Assembly: GCA_008360955.1 (NCBI GenBank)
Contig: LUCM01010003.1
Location: 83,397-147,396 of the forward strand
Reading direction: 5' to 3'
DNA: 64,000 nucleotides
DNA from: Fasciolopsis buskii
Lineage: Eukaryota > Platyhelminthes > Trematoda > Plagiorchiida > Fasciolidae
Numbering within the stretch: the stretch's first letter is position 1; every line of letters starts with the position of its first letter. The notes beneath the pieces are model-generated. The model searched no databases. It worked only from the letters and a program-made list of their open reading frames with translations, and was not told where the DNA came from. Both the position numbers and the translations under genes were made by a program. Positions 35,601 to 49,699 of the stretch are shown piece by piece.

Positions 35601-38600
35601 AAAATCGATTAAAATCAATTATTTTTGCTGGATTGCCCCTGAGATTTCCGTTGAAGTGAATTCATTATAAAATGGATGCTGGAAATCATGTTGGAGAGCA
35701 TTTCCTTAAGCCCTCACCCTTACTTTCCCTACGTATCAACACAGGAAATTTTGCCGGAACCCTTAAGTACTCCCCGAGGAAACCCTCTTCCTGCTTCTCT
35801 TCCTCGGAGAAATTCACAGGGACCACGTTATTCCACCCAGCTGGCACAAAATAAGCTACCGGGAACCACCGCACATTCGTTCTTCGGACTCTTTGGCCAA
35901 GTTCCATCGAGAAATAAATGGATTTCCCACGCTCCACACAGCCATTGAATTTGAAAATATTTGTCTTTCTTGTGAAAACGCGTGCGAATAGAATCATTAA
36001 TTGCACAAGTTATTATCTATGTGCACCGGTGCACCCAGGGCAGACGCACACATTCATGAACCTTTATCTCCTGACTAATAACTTCAAGATATTTCATTCT
36101 TCGAACAATGTACTTCGCGGCCTAGCCGCTGATTTATCGCCCATTAACCAGTAATAAGGTACTGCCCGAGGCACTGTGCAAGCTGCTTCACTGAAATTGC
36201 ATGTCTTAAATCTTTTCTTCATGAGGATATATTATGCATTTCCAATAAACCATTCCTCGGGCTCTCCCTCCTCTCTTCGGTACTCTTCTTCAGCAGAAGC
36301 GGATGATCAAGAACCAATCGGCCCAAGTTTGGTCGTTGGCAGCCGGACGGATTCTGGTTGCCGCAGTGCCCATAAAAGTTTACAAGCGAACCTGGAGCAA
36401 ATATTCGTATTCGGATTACTGTTTAAAAACTTAGTCATTGATTTTGACTGTGCAGAACCTGACCGGATCTATAACACCGTGTACTGCGTATCCCGTTCCG
36501 GAAGCTCCTCGAATAAGCCTGTTGACCCCTAATTTACCTCCTCTTTAATCCACTCGTTGCGGAACTTGGTGGAATCCGCCAATTAAGCTGGCGAATGTCG
36601 GGTCGACAGCTCGGCCGTAGTGATACGCGACTGTGGCTGGGACGGTAGATAAAGAATTCTCCGTTTGTTTTTGAAAGCGCTTTTTATGCTGGGCTGCCAA
36701 CCAACGGTCAGCCGCGGCTTCTATCTGCATGATGAGTATTGAACTCATAATCTTGCCAAACACGTGTGCCTCAAATCTGTTACAATTCTCCCGCTTCTTC
36801 TTTGAGTTCGCTTTGGCCAATTTTGCAAACTTAACTAATAAATCAAGAATCCGTTAACATCAGAGATCTTTGGACGTTCCGTACACTACTCAACTTTGCA
36901 TGCTTGTCTCCTGATTTCATTCCTTATTATTTGTTTACGTCAAGACACTGCCTCTACTCAGTCTTGTTTTGCTCCTTCCAGTAGAAGTGCCTTTTTATCC
37001 AACCCCCTGGTGAGTCGCTTCTCCTGGCTGAAATGTGCGCAGTCATACCTACTTTTAAAGAGCTCCTTTGCATCCACTATTTGTGTATAAATGTATATTA
37101 TCTGTCCATCGCTGTCTTCCCTGCCAGTCACGTGCCAAACATCAATCCAGCATGTCACACTCCTCGTGTTTTTTCACATAGAGATTCCATTTAGTGCTTT
37201 GCTCGTCAAACCATACACGCACTGCTTTTGGTCTGACTTTCTGGCAGTTCTTTGTGCCTTTTAGTCTCAATTTGTTCACTGAGTCATATCTACTCCGCAG
37301 TCATTCCCATCAGTATTACTATTACTGAGGGAGTAGATCCTCTGTTGCCGTTTACAAACCACCCCGAAGTGCGATGTCCATTTATTGCAGTCCAGAGCAT
37401 TTTGTTGAACCTCCCGGAAATCACAATCTGAAACGAGATGCACAAAGGAAGAAATCGATGTGAGCAAAAGCCCGATGGCAGTATTGACAGGAATGAACAT
37501 CGAAGCGGTCAAATCTAGGATTTTCTCGTCGCCTGTATGAAGCGTCCTAGAGTATCTACGTTAAAACGGACAGCCGTATGGTATCACGGAATAAATGCAA
37601 TAGGTGAACTGCAAAGAGACTCAGCAAATTATTTTATCCACAGTCTCCATCTCATATCCAGATATGTCCACAGTGGTCACAGTTGTCTCGGCTGATGTCA
37701 GGGATAGTAAAATCACCGACCGCGGTGACTGCCTCCGTAGATCCGAGTACCGGGTTGTGGCCGTGAGCGAAGTGCCCTGGATTACTGCTTTTGTACGGTG
37801 AACATAGTACCCGACGGTCGTTTGTTATGATGGCCAAGCAGCGATTTCTCAATGATTCGTACCCCCGGGCAATCTGCAGAGCTTCTTTGCCCCGCACAGG
37901 ATTCTGTTTATGTAAAATCACCACCAGTCCGGGATATCAAAATCCAACACATCTGCTGCATATTACCGCCCCCGGAAGCTTTCCGGCAAGAAAAAACGAA
38001 TGTGTCAGCGGCCAAGCTTTGGAGGATAAGGGCAAAAACGTCGAGGGTCTGGCCCGATTTTCGGATTCTCCTTTGGTAAGTGGACTTGGAGTCGCACGGG
38101 ATCAAAGGTTTTGGGGAGAACGCTCGAATGCACCAAACATTTCATCTGGCATATAGTCATCTGCGGCGTCCTGTTGTGACATTGCGCGTGCTTTGCTGCC
38201 TAACAGGGAAAGGAGATCAAGTCGCCGTTTGGAAGTCAAGAACTATTGAAGATACTGCTTTCCGTCGGCGGCTCAAAACATTAAGTCGCTACCCAAGGAA
38301 ACCTTATTTGAGGGAGTATGCTTAAATTGAGGTGCAAATGGACCCCCTAGAGATGGTTAATGAAAAGGTTACCATAATACACAGCGAAATCGCCTGAGGA
38401 TTACAAAGGCCGAATCAAAGGGCAAGGGGGAGTTGACCTCATTGTCGGATTTTTTCCTCTTCTTGTCGATTCTGGAAAAGTCACCGGTTACCAGTATCCG
38501 AGGTGTTTCGTATGTTTCACAGATAAGCGTAATCGAACGAAAGGAATCCTCACGTGTCGGTCGGATACAAGCTGCACAGGGCTACAAGCAGGCCGTTGTT

Positions 38601-40857
38601 TTTTGGTGAAACAATAGCTGTTTGTGCACCACAAGCCATCATGGAGAAAATCCACGAACTCATTCCTGAGCCGAACGTCAAATTACTAACACGGATGTTT
38701 TGTACTCAATCTGGGCCGAAGTTGATGGAGTAAGAGTAGATGAATGAATAACGAAGCAGAACGATTATGGGGTACCGTGGTTGTCAGTACGTATCCAGAG
38801 TAAGACAGGATAGGACTGACCCGAGTCGACAAAAATTCTGGTATTCCAAGTATGTATTCGGTTCCATGAAAGGCGTGACGGTAGGCGTGTTCTGACTGAA
38901 CAGAAGTTCAAAATGAAAGCTGATCAATGTTGCAAAATGTACACATGGTCACGCACATCCGAGTGTTTATCTGTTTTATCTTTGAGACATAACCAGACTA
39001 GAAAATGAACAGCCAATGTACATGACATGTGAAGTTTGGGCACTCGAAGGTCTCGCAAAAGTCGCAAACCACGAACGCGTGAGCCATAGGGAAAAAATCA
39101 ATCTGTACTACTGTGAAGCGAAGCGGTGCGAAATGCAAGCTTGCCACCTTCACACGTACGCACATATGCCAAAGCAACAAGATTGCATCCGCTACTGAAA
39201 GCCCTGAGGCATTTGGGGAAAGCGAAAAAAGACTGGCAGCCACCGCGATACGCGACCAGCTAGTACGCAATAATTCGTCCAGTCCTATGGATACGCGTTT
39301 GGTTTGCGGTTCCGTCAGTGTACTGAAAAAAACTAGAAGCAATGATTTGATTTTCAATTCCAACGGTAAGCAAGGTACGGTGGGCTTTCCGTGTTTCAGT
39401 AGGTCCGAAATGAGCCCGTGGAGCTTCGCATAACTGATATCGGACAACACGGGCTGGCAATCAAACGCAGGGTTCAAAATTCAAAACGCCCGTGAAACTG
39501 GTGTGTCATTCGAACGTGTCGCGGCGGTAAGTGTCCAAGAAACACAGAACTGGAAATGGCAGCCGCAATATGCATGACCAACGGTACATATTAGAGGGTA
39601 AGCCGTTTTTAAGAATCACGAAGGCATATCATGATAATTAAGACGGGTCGAGGACTAAGGAAATTGTATGATTCAAAGGAGAAATTGGGGAATGATGTGG
39701 TGGTTTACAGCCAGTCACATGGCTGGATAACCTTTCTGGAATCTCTGACCGTTGCCATTTTTCAGGATATTACTCCAATGTCATGTATGCTAGTAACTTT
39801 CGAAGAAAGGGCAAAAATAGGAGGTAATGTGATAGAAACTTGGGGAGTCCTGGGGTCGGGAAAGGCCTAGAAGGAATAGAAGTGAACAGTGGTGGTCAAA
39901 TGGCCCGACATAAACAAACAAACGTCCACAAGATGTGGGTTTGTTGAGGCAAAAACCAATCCCGATATGACTGGTAGACCCAATGGAACAGTTCGATTTT
40001 TAAAAAACAGCACATAAAGTAAAGCACACTAGAGCGAAATGCTGGATAAAACCCTAGTGGTCACACGCAAGCATGAACAGACAGTTTACTCGAAGCAGTA
40101 TGCACATCCAGAACGGTATGAGCGGATGATAGAACAAACATAGTGAACAAGGTGGAGTTCAAGGGTAAAAATCGATAGAAAAAGCAATGCACCATTGTTG
40201 CAATGCGAGGTAAACAATGATCCTTTTTCCTGTTTCATGGAGGATACGGAGACAAAGTCAAGAACAAAAGAATGTGGACAGATGCATGTGAATTACGGAA
40301 GATGGTCATGAACCAAACAAAATTTGTAAAAATCGGCAGTCTGACAACTGCATATGGCTAGACCGATGAGTTGGCCGAGTTGTGTCCGTGAGAAACTATT
40401 TCAGTAACTCACAGAACTAAAGGAAAATGGATGTGAACAAACATGAGCATGCCAATGATGAACGAATAGTGGAGCGTTTTGACAAGGTAAATCGAAAAAG
40501 AACAGCTACTATATTGCTCGAGTCAAACAAACATTGAAGCATAAAGCTAAAACAACTGAGTGCAGCGAGGGAGAGTATGTTAAAGGTACCCAAATGTATC
40601 GTATACGAATGTAGGACACAAGTGTTAATTTGCCTAGAGAGGAGACGGTAATAGAGATAAACTAAGAAAAAACTGACGAAGTATCCAGTGACACTGCAGA
40701 CAGCTAGTTTCAGCGAGTAAAGGTGTGAGTCCCGAATGAATAAGCAATGACCGAGACACGGTAAGTCTGCTATCAACGTAGCAGCTAGTAGTATCAGCTG
40801 TAAATTAGTTCAACTGGGCGCAACCGTGGGCCACCCATAACCGACACCGTTGTCTAA
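32691..40857. other. no gene recognised
   Basis: About 8 kb with scattered open frames, the longest 159 codons on the minus strand at 38998-39477, with no domain, splice context or LINE motif I can defend. The plus strand is pyrimidine-rich to about 37.2 kb and more purine-rich after that. It is probably old repeat sequence; decayed copies of the unclassified family are likely but could not be aligned by eye. Confidence 0.4.
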
Positions 40858-43700
<2,843 letters not shown>

Positions 43701-45850
43701 ATCCGTTCCCGGTTCATTTTGTTTCATTCTTTAACCTATTCGTGTTGTAATTCTACATGCATACATCTTTGGCTCGGCACCGTCTTGGAAGGATGATAGT
43801 ATTACCTTTGCTTTTAATTTCCCGGAAAATTCCTTTTGCGGTTTAACATTCATCCTCGGCATTTCCTGCTTATGTACTGTAGGTTGAATCTTATAAATAA
43901 CCTGTGCCGCCGGCTAATTTCCTCCCATGTCAGTCTCCCTGCAGTCGCACGCTTCGACATGCGTTAATTGAGACATCTTTCAACATACCTACAGCTAATG
44001 CTATGTTCGACAGATGCTGCTTGGTGTGCGCATGTTGGTCATATACCAGGTATAGATCTGTTTAATAATTTTGCACTCCTGTCTATATACATATATACTA
44101 ACTTCGTCTCACGTCCACTCTCCGATCAGTATTTCACTTTTACTCTATCTTCTTCCAAAGCAAGCAAAACCTGTTCTTTCTATCCGGTGTGCTTCCTGAT
44201 CCGCTATATGTATGCTCAATACTATGATTGTTATTTCGCTGCTAGGGTGCCGGTAAAAATTAAGCTGCTATGCAGAACACCTGAACGACGGGATTTCCGC
44301 TCGCCGGACATTGACTGATCAAGAGATAATTCAACTGGCCCTATGACTGAAAAAGAACCTCCAGTTATTTGCGTTATGCATTCCCGGATGAAAATTGTTG
44401 AGGCTTTCTGCTAAGGATCAAATAAATTAAATTGGTCTGGATTTCTCCATGAATGCTATCAAGTTAATCTGGTTAAGTACCTGGCTTCAACCTCCGAAAT
44501 CGACGGTCCAATTTATGGTATCGGTTTATTTGTCGCATGGCCATCCGCTCCACCAGAGAGATCTCCGAATCATCCAAAGACACGAATTTCGCTTTTTGAG
44601 CGTCTCTTTGTCATAAACTAAAATTCTTGTGTTAAAGACTCTCGGTAGACGCTATTATTGCGAACGTTGAGAAACTCATCCCAAGTGCAAGCAGTCAGTT
44701 TGCCCTGAAAGCAGAAACCGAAGAAACAGAATGCAATTTCTCCAGGGTCTAAATGGCATTTCTTAAATGCAGGATGTCAAAAGTTCTTCGAAAACCAGTC
44801 GAAATGCTGGAGAATGAGGGAGAAAATTTTCGGAACATCTTTACTAAGTGCAAAACCAAAGAACTTGGGTAAAGCCTGGATATGCCGCATATCGCCTTCA
44901 ATCACTTTTGGTCAAAATGCATGCAATGCATACATTTAGTGCACGCAATCCCTAGGGGCTGAACGCCCACGGTGATGTATCTTGATGATCTCACTGTTCA
45001 CTGCATAACGTAATTCACTCAAGATAAGATAAAGTTCACAAATTATGAATCCTTTCAGCCCGTCACTGGTGACCGCGCTACGCACGTTTTACACCTTAAC
45101 AACCAAACTCCACCAATTTTTCGATTCTCCGAATTCGGCTTCCTCCAGCTGCTGCAGCCTAAACTAATGATGCTACATAGGCTGGGGATTAATTTGCTTC
45201 AGAAACTTAAATGAGACTACAGAAATGGTAATAGATTTCTGTCGTCACTTCCCTCAGCTAGCCGGTGTTGCAATATCTGCGGGTGTTGAAAGAAAGCAGC
45301 TACATTACCAGTTTCAAAGGAGGGCATTGTACAACTCTTCCCAAGTTCTGGTCGTTGGTCACATTATCCGTCCTGAGTAATGCGTTTGAATGGACTGTTA
45401 AGAATTCGTTTCTCTTAATTCGATTTGTTTATGTTCTATCCCATTCTCCATTAGGCTTTCTTCCTGGTAGACACTAAATTGGCAATGTTCAAATTACATG
45501 GAGAGCCCAAAATGATCGCGCGGATGGCCGGTTCCTTGAGCTTGTGTACGTTTTATCCCGTGGACACGTCTAAAATTTTAACGAAGAGAGCATTGTACTG
45601 CAAGCAGCGCTCGGGTCTTATGAGAACTGAACCTTTACGGTGAGGTGAGAGACATCAGTAAAAATCGGAGCGAGTGTGAGCACAAAGCTAGCGCCTCTTC
45701 TATTTCAATAGATACAAGAGAAGTTTATCTACCGAACCCAGTTATCATTGCGTGTCCGAACACGATGTCCCATTCCAGAAGAAAAACTCGCAGCCTGTGA
45801 GTCACGCAGCTAGAGAATTGAATTGGTTAGCTTCTAGCACGACGCAGAGA
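43701..45850. other. no gene recognised
   Basis: A 116-codon plus frame (43968-44318) and shorter ones lack domains. A short TATA/CATA run is near 44083. Some plus-strand phrases around 44500-45300 look mildly protein-like but match nothing I can name. Confidence 0.4.
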
Positions 45851-46278
45851 TTGAAGTTCATTGTTTTAGTACACTAATTTTCAGTTCAATTCACTTCATT
45901 TTTCATAAGGAAAGTTTTAGTACGCACCATTCAAGGGTCCAAAATTCTCTCAGTGGTATGCACCGCAGTTTGGCACCCGCATTTTCCACATTGAGTTCAA
46001 ATGAGCTAGCTGAAATAAACAGAATACAGAAAACCCTATCGTATCCTGGTGGTGAAGAATATTTCGTGTCACAAGCGTTTATAGTTCAAACGAAGAATGT
46101 GTAAAGAACAATCGAAACCCTACCACCGCTTCACTCTTTACTGCCTCACATCGCGACTCACCACATCCCAGTCCCGATCAAACGTCTGCTTAAACGGAAG
46201 TACTCACCGCATGGTTATCATGTCCCCAGCCAGTCGGTTCTATATATTTGAGGCGCCATTACTATAAAAGTGCGACCT
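45851..46278 (+). repeat. left arm of a 428-bp inverted repeat that looks perfect
   Basis: Base by base this arm equals the reverse complement of 48548-48975; I found no mismatch or gap over 428 positions. Similarity stops abruptly at both borders, apart from a diverged 7-base run just inside. The arm contains CTATAAAAG at about 46262-46270, pointing inward, and an open stretch ending EEYFVSQAFIVQTKNV. The sequence is otherwise unknown. Confidence 0.9.
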
Positions 46279-46319
46279 AACTAACTGTCCACACCGTGTT
46301 ATTGCAAGCTTCATTCTGG

Positions 46320-47290
46320 CCTTGTGCCCTAGAGTCTGAAAATGCCAAGCTAAGTCTTGACAAGCCATTTATAGCCTTTACATTCTCCGCTATTTCACAC
46401 TGGTACATTGCGCAACGCGACGATGCCCAAGTCGCAGAAGAGATTATGATGACTCTCTACCTTTCACCCACACAATTATCGTGGCTAACCTCTTCACCGG
46501 TTCAAGTCAGTCGGCGTCTTTTTTCAAAGAAGAGACCATCTCTGAGCACATTATTCTAGGTGGTGCTCTATTGTGGCCTTGCACAGGTGTATGATCGCCT
46601 CACAATTGCAGCATGACAAAGATGAATTAAATCTACGCAGTTCCTCCTTTGGCTTCTGGACTGCCACTACGCACTAATCCGTTCAATTAAAGTGTGGCAT
46701 GGTGAATACTCCTGACCCTTTTCACTGCCGAAGCCGTCCACAGTAAACCGCACCTGTTTATGTGAAACGGTGAGGCTTTGAACGGTTCGAAATAACAAAA
46801 GTCCTTTGCTCTCACTCAGGGATAATCCCTCTTGTCAGTCATTATTAGGACTGCTTCTTTGTTGTTGTCAAGGTTTCCTCTTCACGTAGACCGTTCCCAT
46901 CGACAAAGTCGGCGAAGAAAGAGCTGGATAATTTCCAGCCCGGTGCTAGTTCACTCATAAGGAGCAGAAACAACAGTGGCCCCAGCTCCCACCCCTTGTG
47001 GAACGTTGTTTGTGGCATGAAGTTTGGCTGAGCACTTTTCCCCTATCCTGACATGGCGTGCCTTTCCGTGGAGAAATGCCTATAGCTACTGGTACACCTG
47101 CCCCGGCCACCACATTGTTCCAACTTGGTTAGGCGTAGGGTATAATTCGCTAGACCAAACGCCTTGCCGAAGTCAGGTTAACGAACTCCAAACTGCGTAC
47201 CCCCCATCCAATATTCCAGCGACTTTACCCGGGAAGTAATGAGACAAGAACTACTTTGCGTGAAGACGTACTAAGCTGGGTAGGTTAAGG
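46320..47290 (-). mobile_element. LINE reverse-transcriptase 3' fragment inside the inverted repeat
   Basis: On the minus strand TTFHKGWELGPLLFLLLMSE (about 46955-47014) corresponds to motif B of LINE reverse transcriptases (PQGSxLGPLLFLxY). FADFVDG (about 46890-46910) sits where FADD is expected. Downstream comes EHHLE-stop-CAQRWSLL, which pairs with the CR1-type relic at 7.65-8.1 kb. Several frameshifts and a lost catalytic Asp show it is inactive. It fills roughly the left half of the space between the inverted arms. Confidence 0.7.
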
Positions 47291-48547
47291 TGCACCCAGC
47301 CGGAGATTGACACATACCAACAGAAATTAAATTCTCAGTCGTATTACATAAATTGCTTATGGGGCTGACTTGCATGAAGTTTTCAGTGGCAGGGGGCAGG
47401 CCTATCAGTTCAATTCAACTCATTTGTCCCTTAAATATTGTGATCTGTGTTTTCGGTCAATTCGCCCCAGTTCAACTTCTGCAGTGCCAAAATTTGACCT
47501 CCAGCCACGCTACTGTATAGATAGGTTTGCTGCCTGCCGGAATCAACAGCTTTAGTCACCGCGTGCGTCTTTTATTTTCAAGCATTGTCTTGCTCACTAA
47601 AACCTGTTTCCCTCCACATCAGTGACCCATTGTTGCAGCAGTGAATGTACCGCCGCCCATAGGGTCGTCTAGACTTTTGTTGATGGTTTGCACGGAATAG
47701 CACTTACCGCCACCAAACCTTAATATCTCCAACTCTTTGTTCCAGTGACGAGGCCTCTTCTGCAAACCCTCGTGTAAAGCATTTACCACATTCGGAAGAC
47801 AAGAGAATGTTAAGTTGCATGCGTCCTTTGGCAAGCAAAGGAGGCTAGGCGAATTAGCTCTAGTCGTGGAACTATTACATCAGAGTGCAAAACCGCTGGC
47901 GCGAAGCCAAAGGGAACACCGTTTAGAATACATCCGAAATATTATGCAAAAATGCCTCCTTTAGGATACTAAAGCAAACTTGGGCAAAATTCTCTCATTG
48001 ATTGAATACGGAACACCGAAGTCATTCAGCAGATGCGAGCATTATGCTTCAAGCGCCGAAACAGTAAGATGCCAAAGTATGCATGCAGATAAACCACCAC
48101 ACAGAAGTGTGGATTAATTAGAGGGAACTGAATGTGAGTACTTTTGAATAGTCGAGCAAGAGAAAAGAGTGCAAAGAACCCGTGCATCAAAGAACACTTG
48201 CAAACAAAAATGTGTCACAGGGGTGATAGCAGGAGTCATAACAGATATTAGAGAAAATGATATCCGGAAACAATCAAATTTTCGGGAGAATCAATGCAAC
48301 TATCACCTCGCCCCAGTTTGAAGTTATCAAGATTTTGGATGATTTTCCCGATTGCGATCTCACCAAACCTTCGTTCAAGTTGTCTCAAGTGTTAAGTATC
48401 CTGTCTGCGAAGTTGGCTTACGCTTCTAGCATACACCGCACCTTCCACTTGGTAACTCATCGTTGCTTGCTCCTGAACCATCATCGTTGAAGGCCACTAA
48501 ACCTGTTCTGGACATGTCACAAATAAGCACGATGAAGTCTGTTGGTC
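47291..48547. other. right half of the inverted-repeat loop; one candidate exon on the minus strand
   Basis: The minus strand at 47825-47708 is an open 118-base block reading SCLPNVVNALHEGLQKRP, bordered by AAAG and by a good donor, G|GTAAGT. It could be an exon, but no family is recognised and no partner exon is seen. The remainder (47.9-48.5 kb) has one 77-codon plus frame without features. Confidence 0.3.
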
Positions 48548-48975
48548 AGGTCGCACTTTTATAGTAATGGCGCCTCAAATATATAGAACCGACTGGCTGG
48601 GGACATGATAACCATGCGGTGAGTACTTCCGTTTAAGCAGACGTTTGATCGGGACTGGGATGTGGTGAGTCGCGATGTGAGGCAGTAAAGAGTGAAGCGG
48701 TGGTAGGGTTTCGATTGTTCTTTACACATTCTTCGTTTGAACTATAAACGCTTGTGACACGAAATATTCTTCACCACCAGGATACGATAGGGTTTTCTGT
48801 ATTCTGTTTATTTCAGCTAGCTCATTTGAACTCAATGTGGAAAATGCGGGTGCCAAACTGCGGTGCATACCACTGAGAGAATTTTGGACCCTTGAATGGT
48901 GCGTACTAAAACTTTCCTTATGAAAAATGAAGTGAATTGAACTGAAAATTAGTGTACTAAAACAATGAACTTCAA
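48548..48975 (-). repeat. right arm of the 428-bp inverted repeat
   Basis: Reverse complement of the left arm over its full length with no difference seen. On the minus strand it carries most of a 122-codon open frame (48722-49090) whose start lies outside the arm. The outer borders of the two arms show no target-site duplication, and no known transposase lies in the loop. Confidence 0.9.
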
Positions 48976-49699
48976 GCGCTGCGCTGTTTTGAAAGTCAGA
49001 GGGAAGTGCCTCCAACACACCGATCTGCATGACTGTTTCACATTTCGATCCTTTCTGTCTAGTGCCGATCGAACTGAATTTCCATGACAACGGACAACAT
49101 TTGTTTTAGCGCACCTTATGAATCAATAAATGCGTTCAATAGTTAACCGCAATAACAGTTGCTTTCTTGATTCAAGTGGAAGTTTACGTTTTTATTCATC
49201 CAAATCATCTGATGATCCGCTTTTCAGTATTCATCAAGGGCACATTCTTGTACTCTATTTAGAACTGGAATCGGAAATAGTGGTTACAATCTCTCATTTG
49301 GAACAGTAAATCATGAATAAGCAAATTCCGGACCAGCGAGTTTAATCAACTTAGTTAACCGGAATTGACTCGTAAAAAACTATTTCTGATCCTCTACAAA
49401 GTGTAATTAAATGTTATACGGTTATTATTTTGTAAGTCTGCTCCACAAGACGTTATGATATCATGTGATATCAAGGCCTGTCCGTTAGTCTACCTATCGG
49501 TCTACGTAATGAACCGGCTTCTGATGGTCAGTTTGTGGACTATGCAGCTTACAAATGTAACCATTATCAGTATTTGTTCGCGGAGATAGCACAGTTATGC
49601 CCCCTATAATATTTTGTTTCTGTCACGGTCTTATAAGACCGTTCAAGGTATCAGATCATCCTCCCTGGATTAATATTTTGGTTATTGTCATCTGAAATA

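Noticed and set aside
38998..39477. 159-codon minus-strand open frame
   Set aside because: Long by chance standards, but no domain, no splice or start context, and an equally plausible overlapping plus-strand frame; not supportable as a gene.
45851..48975. Classical DNA transposon with terminal inverted repeats
   Set aside because: No transposase remnant in the loop and no target-site duplication at the outer borders; kept as an inverted repeat of unknown origin.
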